Positions 1 through 8,754 of a stretch of DNA of 64,000 bases are shown in pieces. Position 1 is the stretch's first letter. Each line of letters opens with the position of its first letter. This DNA comes from Mycobacterium sp. GA-1285 (GTDB lineage Bacteria; Actinomycetota; Actinomycetes; Mycobacteriales; Mycobacteriaceae): contig NZ_LQIS01000013.1 in the NCBI RefSeq assembly GCF_001499905.1, forward strand, positions 46,442 to 110,441, read 5' to 3'. The notes beneath the pieces are model-generated. The model did no database searches. It saw only the letters and a list, made by a program, of their open reading frames with translations, and was not told the origin of the DNA. The position numbers were made by a program, and so were the translations under genes.

Positions 1-1035
1 ATGCAGGTACGACGAGCGTCGCGCCGCCGACCGACCGAACGTCGCCAGCACGGCCGGCGTCAGCGTTGTGGAGGTGAGCACGGCCACCGAAACCGCGAGG
101 ATGGCGCCGGTGGCCATCGAGACCAGCACGGGCGTCTGGATGAGGTAGATGCCCGTCACCGAGGCGATCACCGTCACCCCGGACAGCACCACCGCAAGAC
201 CCGACGTCGCCATCGCGGCGTCGGCGGCCTGATCCGGCTCCCGCCCGGCGCGCAACTCCTCGCGGAAGCGCATGAGGATGAACAGCGAGTAGTCGATCGC
301 CAGCGCGATGCCGAACATCGACACCGTCGACGTGACGAACACCGACATCGTCGTGAACATCGACAGCAGGTAGACGAGCCCCATCGTCACCGCGACGGTG
401 CACACACCCAACACCAGCGGCACAGCCGCCGCGGCCAGCGACCCGAACACCGCGAGCAGGACGATCAGGACGATGGGCAGGTTCCACCGCTCCGCCTGGG
501 CGATGTCGTGTTTGGTGGCCTGCGTCGCGGCAGCGCCCAAGGCGCCCTGGCCGATGACGTACAGCTTGACCCTGCCGTTCTCGATCTCGCCCGGGTCCTC
601 GCCGTCGATTCCGACCTTCTGGCGCAGTTGTTTGGCGATGTCGACCGCGCCGGTGTTGTCGAAGTCCAGCTGCAGCGTGACGACGTAGGGCCGGTCGGGC
701 TGCGGCGGCGGCTGTTGCGGGTTCGGAACGATCTTGACGCTGGGTACCTCGGCGGCCAGGCTTTCGAGCTGCGCGACGGCGTCGTTCATGTCCTGGTAGG
801 AGGCATCGGCGCGCGGTGCGGCGACCAACGCCAGCGCGGAGGCGCCCTGATCGGGGAAGTGCTTCTCGAGTTCGCGCTGCACGCGCAGCGACTGGGAACC
901 TTCGACCTCGAAGCCGCCACCCGTGAGGTGGCTCGACTGGTTGAGCGCGAGCCAGATCGAGGGGACGAGCAGGAGCACCCACACGGCGAACACCGCCCAG
1001 CGATATCTGCGCAGTTTGCTACTCAAGCGCAACAT
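1..1035 (-). CDS. mmpL11: MmpL11-type RND transporter, N-terminal part (cut by window edge)
   Basis: About 345 N-terminal residues of an MMPL-family RND transporter; the rest lies left of the window. An N-terminal membrane helix (about residues 12-32) is followed by a periplasmic porter domain and then TM2-6. The TM4 signature with the conserved Asp-Tyr proton-relay pair is near residues 248-249 (motif AIDYSLFILMRFREE), and a short TM6 region follows. The ATG at 1035 is chosen because it gives the basic start MLRLSSKLRR before TM1. The neighbouring hemophore gene and downstream MmpL3 locus match Rv0202c of M. tuberculosis, which is linked to export of mycolic-acid-containing lipids and to heme uptake. 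It is transcribed away from the hemophore genes, so the 1036-1378 gap must hold divergent promoters. The family is certain. The MmpL11 name rests on position. Confidence 0.9.
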   Translation of the reverse strand, partial: MLRLSSKLRRYRWAVFAVWVLLLVPSIWLALNQSSHLTGGGFEVEGSQSLRVQRELEKHFPDQGASALALVAAPRADASYQDMNDAVAQLESLAAEVPSVKIVPNPQQPPPQPDRPYVVTLQLDFDNTGAVDIAKQLRQKVGIDGEDPGEIENGRVKLYVIGQGALGAAATQATKHDIAQAERWNLPIVLIVLLAVFGSLAAAAVPLVLGVCTVAVTMGLVYLLSMFTTMSVFVTSTVSMFGIALAIDYSLFILMRFREELRAGREPDQAADAAMATSGLAVVLSGVTVIASVTGIYLIQTPVLVSMATGAILAVSVAVLTSTTLTPAVLATFGRSAARRSSYLH

Positions 1036-1378
1036 GAATTGCTGTATTCGAGTCCCCGCTTTCTCCCCGGCGTTTTGTAGCCGAAGCGTACAGCAACCTG
1101 CGGTAAGGTGCCGGTCCCTTCGATCTCCTCTCGGGGTCCCTGAGCCGTCGTCAGCAACGCCTCAAGATGTCCTTACTTGATCTCGCGACCAAGCCGGATG
1201 CCGTTACGTGCGCGCCAACCGTGCTCGTCCGGTCCGTTATCCCGGCCGGATTGGCAAGGATGACGCTGCGGATGGCAGGATGAGGCCCGGCCGTTTTCGG
1301 CGCCGGGGACTGATTGCCGTCCATCGCGAGTGCATTTGCGGACCGCTCGAGATCGTCCGCGAATCGTTAGGAGTTGAG
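1036..1378. other. Divergent intergenic region, mmpL11 / hemophore-like gene
   Basis: A 343-base gap between divergently transcribed genes. No convincing gene is visible. It must contain promoters in both directions, but no clear -10/-35 pair and no IdeR-type iron box (TTAGGTTAGGCTAACCTAA) was recognised. An AGGAG ribosome-binding site at 1369-1373 lies 5 bases before the ATG at 1379 and decides the downstream start. Confidence 0.5.
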
Positions 1379-1954
1379 ATGAAAACGACCACGCGGCTGA
1401 TGCGCCGCAGGGTTGTCGGTGTCTTCGCCGCCTCCGCCGCTGGCGGGGCCGTGGCGGCCGCGCTGGTGTTGCCGTCGCTCTCGGCTCCTCCGTCGGCGAC
1501 CGCCGCTGAGGACCCGTGCGCCGCCAGCGAAGTTGCCAGGACGATAGCGAACGTCGCCACCTCGACGGGTGATTATCTCGACGAACATCCGCAGACGAAC
1601 CAGGCGCTGACGACGATCTCCAAGCAGCAGGCAGGGCCGCAGTCGCTGGGTGCGCTGAAGGCGTACTTCGACGCCAACCCGCAAGTCGCCAAGGACTTGC
1701 AGCAGCTGCAGCAGCCGCTGGCCAGCCTGTCGGGCAAGTGCAAACTGCCGCTCACGCTGCCCCAGGTGATGGGCCTGATGCAGGCTGCCCAGCAGCAGGG
1801 CGGAGCTCTGCCCGAGGGTTTGCCGGGGCAGGCGCCGACCGCGAAGACCCCGGCGCTGACCGAGCCGGGCGCCACGGCCCAACCGCATGGCGCGTCGCCG
1901 GTTTCGCAGGGCGGCTCTCAGTCACCTGTGTCGGCCATCACTGGCCTGCCCTGA
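1379..1954 (+). CDS. Secreted hemophore-like protein (Rv0203 family), long paralogue
   Basis: A 191-residue exported protein. It has a twin-Arg-containing basic start (MKTTTRLMRRR), a hydrophobic segment around residues 12-35 and a likely cleavage after the Ala-rich stretch near 43. The mature part has two cysteines (about 47 and 114) that could form one disulfide, and a Y-x3-H pair (Tyr66, His70) placed like the heme ligands reported for M. tuberculosis Rv0203. The C-terminal 60 residues are Gln/Pro/Gly-rich and absent from the short paralogue downstream. The ATG at 1379 is preferred over upstream starts because of the AGGAG site just before it. It lies between mmpL11 and a second copy, consistent with heme capture for MmpL11/MmpL3-dependent uptake. 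Function is inferred from family and position. Confidence 0.8.
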   Translation: MKTTTRLMRRRVVGVFAASAAGGAVAAALVLPSLSAPPSATAAEDPCAASEVARTIANVATSTGDYLDEHPQTNQALTTISKQQAGPQSLGALKAYFDANPQVAKDLQQLQQPLASLSGKCKLPLTLPQVMGLMQAAQQQGGALPEGLPGQAPTAKTPALTEPGATAQPHGASPVSQGGSQSPVSAITGLP

Positions 1955-2143
1955 CCACAAACGACGCGTAGCCACCCGCCGCGGGCAGCTCGAGCTGCGG
2001 ATTTCGACATTTCGGCGATTCGTTGACCGCAAGGCAAGAAAGTCTGGAGACATTCTGCTTAGCTTTTCTTCGTTGGTCCCAGTTGGTAGACGTCGCTAAC
2101 CGCCATGGTTACGGCCACCCCACTTCCGATGAAGGAGCTCACC

Positions 2144-2518
2144 ATGTTTCTCTCGGCCCGTTCTGCGCGTCGTGCGGTTGCTGGCGCGGTCGGTACCGGC
2201 GCGATCGCCGGTGCGATGTTCTTGGGTGCGACGCCGCTCGCGGCAGCGGAACCACCGAACTGCACCGCGGCCGATCTCGCCGGCGTGGCCTCCGGCGTCT
2301 CCGCGGCGACGTCGGCTTACCTGTTCGCACATCCGGACGTCAACTGGTTCTTCACCAGCCTCGAGGGCCTGCCGCGTGAAGAGGTCCGGGGCAAGGTGCA
2401 GGACTACCTGAACTCCAATCCTCAGGTCAAGGCCGACCTGACCGGGATTCGTCAGCCGCTGGTCGATATCAAGAACCGCTGCGGTGACACCAACGGCGAC
2501 GGCATCGCCGACAGCTAG
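2144..2518 (+). CDS. Secreted hemophore-like protein, likely Rv0203 orthologue
   Basis: A 124-residue exported protein with a signal peptide (residues 1-35, ending LAAAEPP) and a small helical heme-binding-type domain. Tyr59 and His63 (motif YLFAHPD) fall at the numbers reported as heme ligands in Rv0203; the third reported ligand, His89, has no equivalent here. Two cysteines (Cys40 and one near residue 114) match the paralogue 190 bases upstream. The motif NPQVKADL is nearly repeated in that paralogue (NPQVAKDL), so the two genes look like a tandem duplication. The ATG at 2144 follows a GGAG site and starts directly at the signal peptide; an in-frame ATG-like start 39 bases upstream would add a non-signal leader. 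Confident on family, moderate on heme function. Confidence 0.85.
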   Translation: MFLSARSARRAVAGAVGTGAIAGAMFLGATPLAAAEPPNCTAADLAGVASGVSAATSAYLFAHPDVNWFFTSLEGLPREEVRGKVQDYLNSNPQVKADLTGIRQPLVDIKNRCGDTNGDGIADS

Positions 2519-2531
2519 GCCTGCCTTCGCT

Positions 2532-2580
2532 TGACACCGGTGCCCTCGGTGCATCAGCAGCGTGCATCCTGACGGTGTCA
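2532..2580. terminator. Candidate stem-loop between convergent genes
   Basis: Arms TGACACCG (2532-2539) and CGGTGTCA (2573-2580) pair perfectly around a 33-base loop. The loop carries a direct repeat of GTGCATC. The element sits between the convergent hemophore and DUF3054 genes and overlaps the DUF3054 stop codon, so it could end transcription from both sides. The long loop and missing T-run make it weaker than a standard terminator. Confidence 0.4.
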
Positions 2581-2955
2581 GCGCCGAGTCATGACATGGA
2601 TCCCCGCGCGCCAGCCAAGCAACAGCACGGCCGTCGAGATCGAGGCGACCACAATGAAACTCGGCGCCACACCGGCAGACGTCAGCTTGCGTAGCAACAT
2701 TCCCAGCACGATGGTGCACAGCCATACCGCAAGGCCGGTCGGGACCAGCGAGTAGGGCCGCCGCCACCCGAGGGACAGCACCCAGCCGGCGAGGGCACCC
2801 GATACGAATGGCCACGCGGTCTCGGCGATACCGGCGAGATCCAGGCCCTCGCCGTGGCTGCGCCGCCCGATCGTCGCGAACACGATCAGACAGGCCACGT
2901 CGGTGGCCAGCGCCGTCAGGGCGGGCCGGGTCTGTGCCCGGCTATCGATCGCCAT
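2578..2955 (-). CDS. DUF3054 family membrane protein
   Basis: A 125-residue protein with four hydrophobic segments (about residues 15-33, 45-65, 70-92 and 98-118). Its start ([19 protein letters not shown]) and the motif RPYSLVPTG before the third segment are typical of the actinobacterial DUF3054 family, whose function is unknown. It lies 92 bases downstream of the flippase-like gene on the same strand and may be cotranscribed. Size is normal for the family. No catalytic motif is visible. Confidence 0.75.
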   Translation of the reverse strand: MAIDSRAQTRPALTALATDVACLIVFATIGRRSHGEGLDLAGIAETAWPFVSGALAGWVLSLGWRRPYSLVPTGLAVWLCTIVLGMLLRKLTSAGVAPSFIVVASISTAVLLLGWRAGIHVMTRR

Positions 2956-3047
2956 CTGTCATCACATCCCATTCCACTGGCATAGCAAGGCAGGGCGGTG
3001 CGTGCCCTGGGAACAAGCGGCGATCATCGCAACGGCGCCGAGAACGG

Positions 3048-4109
3048 CTACTGCCGGTCGCATGCGTCGGGGTCGACGTCGGTGTCGGTGCGGAACATGA
3101 AGGAGAACACCACCCAACCGATTGCGGCGACGAAGATCCAGCTGACCAGCCGGTAGATCAGCATCGCCGATATCGCCGAGGCCAGAGTCATTCCGCTCGA
3201 CACCAGACCGGGTACCAGCACCGCCTCCACCATCAGCAGCCCGCCGGGCATGAGGGGAATGGAGCCGACCGCGCGGGCGGCGACATAGGCCACAATCACC
3301 CCGAGCAGCGATGGTCGCCCGCCGGCGGCGTAACACGCGAACAGCAGCGTTCCCACGCCCGTGACCAGAGTGAACATCGACCAGGTGAACGCGACGCCGA
3401 GCTGGCGCCGGCTCAGCTTCACCGACTCGAGCTGAGCCAGCGTCTCGCGCCACTTGGTCACCCCGTTGTCGGCGGGTTTCGCGCGGACGTAATTCACCCA
3501 GGACAGCAGCCGCACTCCGATGCCGTCGAGCAGATCCGGCCGGGAGGCCACCGCTTGGGCCAGCACGATCAACATGATGAACCCGGTCAGCGTGAAAATC
3601 AGCGAGAACGGGTTGTGCTTGGCCCCGAGGAAGAACGCGCTACCCAGCCCCAGCAGCGCCAGGCTGATCACCTGCAGTGCGCCCGACATCACGAGCTGCC
3701 AGGAGGCGATGACCGGCGTGGCACCCCAGAGCCGCTGCTGACGGTAGATGAACGTCGCCGACAGCACCGGTCCGCCGGGAAGTGTCGTGCTCAGCGAATT
3801 GCCCGCATAGAACGCCGCCTGCGAACGCCATTGCCGCACAGGAACTCCCGCGGACCGCAGCAGCTTGCGCTGGATGTCGCCGAAGAAGTGCATCGAAGCC
3901 AACGCGGTGCCCACCGCCGCGAGCACCCACCACCAGTCCGCGGTGTAGAGGCTGTGCCACGCCTTGGCGAGCTGATCCCACACCAGTCCGAGCTCGACGC
4001 TCAACACGACGGCCGCAGCGGCGAGGACGGCCCACCGCAACCACCAGTACTTGCTGCGGGTGAGGCGCCCTTGGCTGCGGGCCGCACTCGCAGGCGCGTC
4101 GTGTGCCAC
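3048..4109 (-). CDS. Flippase-like integral membrane protein (YbhN/UPF0104 family, Rv0204c type)
   Basis: A 353-residue polytopic protein with about eight membrane segments. It resembles the lysylphosphatidylglycerol synthetase transmembrane/UPF0104 family: an early [12 protein letters not shown] motif (near 107-118) and a late [14 protein letters not shown] motif (near 287-300) are the family's paired Pro-Gly-Gly signatures. No soluble aminoacyl-transferase domain is attached, so it is not a complete MprF; a lipid flippase or transporter role is inferred. Position matches Rv0204c between the hemophore and the AI-2E-type permease. It diverges from the permease across a 75-base gap. Confidence 0.8.
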   Translation of the reverse strand: MAHDAPASAARSQGRLTRSKYWWLRWAVLAAAAVVLSVELGLVWDQLAKAWHSLYTADWWWVLAAVGTALASMHFFGDIQRKLLRSAGVPVRQWRSQAAFYAGNSLSTTLPGGPVLSATFIYRQQRLWGATPVIASWQLVMSGALQVISLALLGLGSAFFLGAKHNPFSLIFTLTGFIMLIVLAQAVASRPDLLDGIGVRLLSWVNYVRAKPADNGVTKWRETLAQLESVKLSRRQLGVAFTWSMFTLVTGVGTLLFACYAAGGRPSLLGVIVAYVAARAVGSIPLMPGGLLMVEAVLVPGLVSSGMTLASAISAMLIYRLVSWIFVAAIGWVVFSFMFRTDTDVDPDACDRQ

Positions 4110-4172
4110 GGGGTAAGGGTAAGGCGTGGTGATGCGGTTTCAAGAGATCCGTCGCCGCAAGTGCCAGGCCGT

Positions 4173-4184
4173 TACGCTATCGGG
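4173..4184 (+). promoter_or_regulatory. Leaderless-type -10 element for the AI-2E-type permease
   Basis: TACGCT at 4173-4178 matches the mycobacterial TANNNT -10 and lies 6 bases before the ATG at 4185. Transcription would begin at or next to the start codon. There is no ribosome-binding site between the two. Confidence 0.5.
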
Positions 4185-5324
4185 ATGCCCGCGGGCCTTT
4201 CTCTCGACGACGAGTCCGTATCCCCTCTTGTTCGCAAAGGTGCGGCCTGGTCGTGGCGTCTGCTCGTCATCCTCGCCGCCATCGTCGCCTTGCTGTGGGT
4301 GTTCAAGCGACTGGAGATCATCGTCGTACCGGTCGCGCTGGCGACGATCCTGGCGGCGCTGCTGATGCCGGCGGTCGACTTCCTCGACCGGCGGGGAGCT
4401 CCGCGGGCCGGAGCGGTGGCGCTGATGTTGCTCAGCGGGTTCGCCGTGGTCGGCGGGATCCTGTCGTTCGTCGTCACCCAGTTCATCGAGGGCGCACCGG
4501 AATTGACCCAGCAGGTCAGCCGCAGTATCGACGGGATGCGCAACTGGTTGATCGAGGGTCCGCTACATCTGAGCCGGGATCAGATCGACAACGCGGGTAA
4601 CGCCGCGATCGAGGCCCTTCAGAACAACCAGGAACGGGTGACAACGGGCGCGCTGTCGACGGCCGGCACGGTGACCGAGATCGTGACCGGCGCCGTGTTG
4701 GTGTTGTTCACGTTGATCTTCCTGCTGCAGGGCGGCCGCAACATCTTCGCGTTTGTCACCCAGATCTTCCCGGTCCACGTGCGTGAGCGGGTGCGCGAGG
4801 CGGGCCGGGCCGGCTTCCATTCGTTGATCGGATATGTGCGGGCCACCTTCCTGGTCGCGCTCGTCGACGCCGTCGGCATCGGCACCGGGCTGGCGATCAT
4901 GGGTGTGCCGCTCGCGTTGCCGCTGGCCTCGCTGGTGTTTCTCGGCGCATTCATCCCGCTGGTCGGCGCCGTGGTGGCCGGTGCGCTTGCGGTGGTCGTC
5001 GCGTTGATCGCCAAAGGTTTCATCTACGCGCTGATCACGCTCGGCTTGGTCATCGCGGTACAGCAGCTGGAAGGCCACGTACTGCAGCCGTTGGTGATGG
5101 GCCGCGCCGTGTCCATCCATCCGCTCGCGATCGTGTTGGTGATCGCGGGCGGCGGCGTGCTCGCCGGAATCGTGGGCGCGCTGCTGGCGGTGCCGGTGCT
5201 GGCGTTCCTCAACAGCGCCGTGCGCGTGCTGACGGCGCGTGATCCAGACGCCGAGAAGGAGGCCCTCGAAGCCGACGAGGGTCCGTTGGTCAAGGCCGAA
5301 AGCGACCAGCTCCCGGAGGGTTAG
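4185..5324 (+). CDS. AI-2E family permease (Rv0205 type)
   Basis: A 379-residue membrane protein. Two N-terminal helices (about residues 22-65) and a third (about 73-95) precede an amphipathic soluble stretch (about 100-160), then five C-terminal helices with the family hallmark block around [20 protein letters not shown] and [17 protein letters not shown]. These are conserved in the AI-2E/PerM family of exporters or permeases. The C-terminus is short, acidic and cytoplasmic. The ATG at 4185 is chosen over far upstream in-frame starts because those run antisense through the divergent flippase gene and because a -10 element sits 6 bases before it. It converges on mmpL3 with a 35-base gap. The substrate is unknown. 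Confidence 0.85.
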   Translation: MPAGLSLDDESVSPLVRKGAAWSWRLLVILAAIVALLWVFKRLEIIVVPVALATILAALLMPAVDFLDRRGAPRAGAVALMLLSGFAVVGGILSFVVTQFIEGAPELTQQVSRSIDGMRNWLIEGPLHLSRDQIDNAGNAAIEALQNNQERVTTGALSTAGTVTEIVTGAVLVLFTLIFLLQGGRNIFAFVTQIFPVHVRERVREAGRAGFHSLIGYVRATFLVALVDAVGIGTGLAIMGVPLALPLASLVFLGAFIPLVGAVVAGALAVVVALIAKGFIYALITLGLVIAVQQLEGHVLQPLVMGRAVSIHPLAIVLVIAGGGVLAGIVGALLAVPVLAFLNSAVRVLTARDPDAEKEALEADEGPLVKAESDQLPEG

Positions 5325-5359
5325 CGGTCACCTGAACTTCGGGCTCCGAGAGTCCAGTC

Positions 5360-8300
5360 CTACAGCCGCCCTTCGCGCCGCAGCAGATCCTGTGCGCTCA
5401 CCCCGCCGCCGCGGCGCTTATGCTCCTCGTCCTCGGGGGTGTTGAGCTTCTCGGTCGCGGCATCGGCGTCCTGCGCCCGAGGTGTCGGGATCGCGGTCGT
5501 GGCGTCCGGATCCTGTTGCCGCGGAGCGGGAATCGCGGTCGTGGGCGGCTCCTCGGCCGGCGCCGGTTGCGGCGGCCGTGGCCGTTGTTCGGGCATCGCC
5601 CGGGTGGCCTCGGCCGACGGACGACTCGGTGCCGACGGGGACGACGGGGCCGCGGGCGGCGGGCCGGCGGGTGCGCCGGTGCCGCGCAGTTCGCCCAGCC
5701 ACGACTCGATCTCGCGTTCCTCCCGCGGCGGCCTGCCCCCACCCGGACGGGGAGGCGACGGAGCCGGTGCGGGCGGCGCCGATGTGGGCGGCGCCGGTGG
5801 CCGGGTGGCCTGTCGCGCCGTCGCGGCGGCGTTGCTGACCGCGTTGCGCACGGCGTTCTTCGCCATTGACAGCCGAGTGGTCTGCGGCTCGTCGGCCGGT
5901 GTGGTGGTGCTGGGAATCCGTGTCGTGCCGGTGGCCGAGGGGACCCGCTGCGGCAGCGCCTTGCGGGCGGCGCCGGGACGCGACCCCGCGACGGCGGGAT
6001 GCGTCGGATCGTGCGGCGGGCGGGGCCGGGGCGGAACCGGTGCGCCCGCACCGACCAGCGCCTCGGGGTCCTCGACGGTCTCGCGCACCGCGGGACGCTT
6101 CCGTTCGTCGGGCAGCTCCGTCTCACCCAGGCCCAGGCGCTCCTGGATGCGTTTCATCCACCGCGGCGCCCACCAGCAGTCGTCGCCGAGAAGCTTCATC
6201 ACGGCAGGCACGAGGAACATCCGGACAATGGTGGCGTCGAGCAGCAGCGCGATCAGCAGACCGAAGGCCAGGTACTTCATCATCACCAGGTCGGAGAAGA
6301 CGAACGCGCCCGCGACCACCGCGAGCACCAGTGCCGCGCCGGTGATCAACCGGCCGGTGGTCGCGGTGCCGACGCGGATGGCCTCGGCGGTGGACAGCCC
6401 GCGCTCACGAGCTTCGACCATGCGAGACACCAGGAACACCTCATAGTCGGTCGACAGACCCCAGATGACCGCGATGATCAACCCGATCATCGGCGCCATC
6501 AGCGGCTGCGGCGTGTAGTTCATCAGCCCGGAGCCGTGACCCTCGACGAACATCCACGTCAACACGCCCATCGTCGAACCAAGCGTCAGCGCGCTCATCA
6601 CCGCGGCCTTGATCGGCAACACCACCGATCCGAACGCCAGGAACATCAAGATCGTGGTCGTGACGATCAGGATCGTCACCATCAGCGGTAGCTTGTCGAA
6701 CAGGCTGTGGATGCTGTCCTGCTCCAACGCCGGGGTGCCACCAACGGAGATCGACAACCCGCGCGGCGGCACGATGGCGCGAAGCTCCTCGACCTTCTTC
6801 GCCGCGTCGTTACGGTTTTCGAGTCCGTTCTGGATCACCCGAACCGAGGGGTCTTCCGAGCCGCCCTCCTGATACGGGCGCGGCTGCCACATTTTGGTCG
6901 GGTCGTCCTCGGGTTGGATGAAGCCGGGGATCGTCATCGCCTTGCTGCGGATCTCGGCGACCTGCTGATCGGTGACCGGTTCGCCTTCGTCGTTCTCGAT
7001 CACCAACGTCAACGGCTCGGTGCGGAAGCCGGGGAACGAACTGTCGAACGCCTCCTGTGCCTGCCGCACGGCGTTGTCCGGCGGCAGATACTTCTCACTG
7101 ATGCCGCCGAGCGAGAGCTGACCCAACGGGATGATCATGAGAATCATCACGATGACGATGGGTGCGGCGAATGCGATGGGCCGCTTCATCACCCGGTTGA
7201 CCAGCTTGCCCCAGAAGCCCTTCTCCACCTCGGCGCGCGTCTTGGTCTTCTGGGTCTTCTCCGCCAACCAGTTCAGCCACCACACCGTCGGCTTGCGTAC
7301 CAGCGAACTCACACCCGCGGCCGCGAGCACCAAGATGGTGCCCGCCACGAACACGGCGATGGCCAGCAGCAGCCAGAAGATCGCCGTGCCGAGGGTGTCC
7401 TTCGCGGCGAACAGGCCGACGAAGATCCAGACGAACGAGCCGACATAGCCGAGCACCAGACCCAGTCGGGCGTAGTTGGCGCCCTTGTCATGGGTCCGTC
7501 GGATCTGCGCTCTGGCGATGTGTCCGACGGGGATCGCGGCGAAGGGCACGAGCACACCGAGCGGGATGGAAGCGATCGCCAGCGAGTTGGTGCGGTCGGT
7601 GGTCTCCGCGGGCGACGGAGCCGGGTAAGGCTTGGTGAATCGCAACAAGGTGCGCACACCGAGCGCGTCGACGCGGGGTCCGAGCAGGGCCAGGGCTGCG
7701 GCCAGCACCGTCACCGACAGGATCGCGGCCAGCATGACCGAAGCGATGATCGCGTAGGTGATCGACTTGAGGAAGCCCTGCGGGAACAGCAGCAGCGGCA
7801 CCGACGACGCCACGAGGATCACCGCGGAGAACATGATGGTGCGGCCCGAGGTCATCACGGTGCGCCGGACCGCCGCCTCGGTGTCGTAACCCTCGGCGAT
7901 CTCCTCGCGGAACCGGCTCACCATGAACAGGCCGTAATCCACCGCGATACCGAGGCCCATCAACGTCACCACCGGCTGGGCGAAGAAGTGCACCGGCATG
8001 AATTCCGCGAGCAGGCGCATGATGCCGAGCGCGCCGGCGATCGTCAGGCCGCCTATGACGCCTGGGAGGGCGGCGGCGACCACGCCACCGAAGACGAAGA
8101 ACAGCACCACACACACCAACGGAATGGCCGCGACCTCGGCGCGCCGCTGGTCGTCCCCGATACTGCCGGTCAGTTCACTGGCCAGCGGGTTCAGGCCGGC
8201 GAGCTCGATGCGGCCGCCGTTGAGCTGTTGCAGGTCAGGTTCGACGGTCTGGTAGTTCTTCAGGATCTCGTCGTCGGTGTCCCCTTGCAGGGGGATGCTC

Positions 8301-8704
8301 ACGAACGTCTTCGACAGATCGCTGGTCTTCATCTGCTGGACGGTCGCGCTCGCGGCGTCGGGTGCCCGCAGCCAGCCGACCCAGCTCACCACCTGGTCAG
8401 GGTGGTCCTTGACGAAGCCGTCGAGTTCACCGACGACGTCCCGCTGCCACTCCGGGTTGTCGACCTTCTTCCCGTCGGGCGGGGTGAGGATCGCCACGAC
8501 GTGGCTGGTCCGGTCGCGACCGAAGGCCTCGTCGGCCACCACCGATGCGTGCACCGATTGGCTGCCTTCGTCGTAGAAGCCGCTCTGGGTGACGTGGCTG
8601 CCGAGGCTGATCCCGTAGATGCCGCCACCGAGGCAGAGCGCGACCATGACGCCGATGACGATGTATCGGTATCGGTACACCGTTCGACCCCACCAGGCGA
8701 ACAC
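5360..8704 (-). CDS. mmpL3: MmpL3, trehalose monomycolate transporter, with an inserted membrane module
   Basis: The 1114-residue RND flippase/transporter exports trehalose monomycolate for the mycomembrane. The start MFAWWGRTVYRYRY is the usual MmpL3 N-terminus. The two Asp-Tyr proton-relay pairs are at 256-257 (GIAVDYGLF) and 753-754 (STDYEVFLVSR), each in its TM4/TM10 context. The core ends near 856 and is followed by a Pro/Ala-rich cytoplasmic tail of about 258 residues ending SAQDLLRREGRL. M. tuberculosis MmpL3 is about 944 residues. Much of the extra length is an insertion at roughly 355-470, between TM6 and the second half, carrying a DUF4190-like double segment (NSLAIASIPLGVL, VGHIARAQIRR, LGLVLGYVG) plus another hydrophobic helix. 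Homology with ordinary MmpL3 resumes at WWLNWLAEKTQKTKTR. It is the last gene of a trmB-NYN-mmpL3 run. Confidence 0.97.
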   Translation of the reverse strand: MFAWWGRTVYRYRYIVIGVMVALCLGGGIYGISLGSHVTQSGFYDEGSQSVHASVVADEAFGRDRTSHVVAILTPPDGKKVDNPEWQRDVVGELDGFVKDHPDQVVSWVGWLRAPDAASATVQQMKTSDLSKTFVSIPLQGDTDDEILKNYQTVEPDLQQLNGGRIELAGLNPLASELTGSIGDDQRRAEVAAIPLVCVVLFFVFGGVVAAALPGVIGGLTIAGALGIMRLLAEFMPVHFFAQPVVTLMGLGIAVDYGLFMVSRFREEIAEGYDTEAAVRRTVMTSGRTIMFSAVILVASSVPLLLFPQGFLKSITYAIIASVMLAAILSVTVLAAALALLGPRVDALGVRTLLRFTKPYPAPSPAETTDRTNSLAIASIPLGVLVPFAAIPVGHIARAQIRRTHDKGANYARLGLVLGYVGSFVWIFVGLFAAKDTLGTAIFWLLLAIAVFVAGTILVLAAAGVSSLVRKPTVWWLNWLAEKTQKTKTRAEVEKGFWGKLVNRVMKRPIAFAAPIVIVMILMIIPLGQLSLGGISEKYLPPDNAVRQAQEAFDSSFPGFRTEPLTLVIENDEGEPVTDQQVAEIRSKAMTIPGFIQPEDDPTKMWQPRPYQEGGSEDPSVRVIQNGLENRNDAAKKVEELRAIVPPRGLSISVGGTPALEQDSIHSLFDKLPLMVTILIVTTTILMFLAFGSVVLPIKAAVMSALTLGSTMGVLTWMFVEGHGSGLMNYTPQPLMAPMIGLIIAVIWGLSTDYEVFLVSRMVEARERGLSTAEAIRVGTATTGRLITGAALVLAVVAGAFVFSDLVMMKYLAFGLLIALLLDATIVRMFLVPAVMKLLGDDCWWAPRWMKRIQERLGLGETELPDERKRPAVRETVEDPEALVGAGAPVPPRPRPPHDPTHPAVAGSRPGAARKALPQRVPSATGTTRIPSTTTPADEPQTTRLSMAKNAVRNAVSNAAATARQATRPPAPPTSAPPAPAPSPPRPGGGRPPREEREIESWLGELRGTGAPAGPPPAAPSSPSAPSRPSAEATRAMPEQRPRPPQPAPAEEPPTTAIPAPRQQDPDATTAIPTPRAQDADAATEKLNTPEDEEHKRRGGGVSAQDLLRREGRL
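7295..7642 (-). other. DUF4190-like insertion inside mmpL3
   Basis: This stretch encodes about residues 355-470 of MmpL3. A Pro-rich linker (KPYPAPSPAETTD) is followed by the DUF4190 pattern: a hydrophobic segment, GHIARAQIRR, a short charged loop, then a Gly-rich helix with LGLVLGYVG. A further hydrophobic segment (TAIFWLLLAIAVFVAG) precedes the point where ordinary MmpL3 sequence resumes. The reading frame is continuous and codon use looks like the rest of the gene, so this is not a frameshift artefact. Confidence 0.8.
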
Positions 8705-8754
8705 GTAAGCTCCTTACTCGATTCTCTCGAAGTCGATGGCGACCTCTGAGCGGT

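Noticed and set aside
1..1080. Long plus-strand reading frame at the left edge
   Set aside because: Arg/His/Gln-rich antisense of mmpL11, whose minus-strand translation has clear RND motifs.
1036..2143. IdeR iron box near the hemophore genes
   Set aside because: No sequence close to TTAGGTTAGGCTAACCTAA was found.
2808..4184. Plus-strand extension of the AI-2E permease frame by 459 codons
   Set aside because: Low-complexity antisense of the flippase-like gene; the real start is fixed by the -10 at 4173.
6707..8749. 680-codon plus-strand frame
   Set aside because: Antisense of mmpL3, rich in Arg/His/Asp with no domain.
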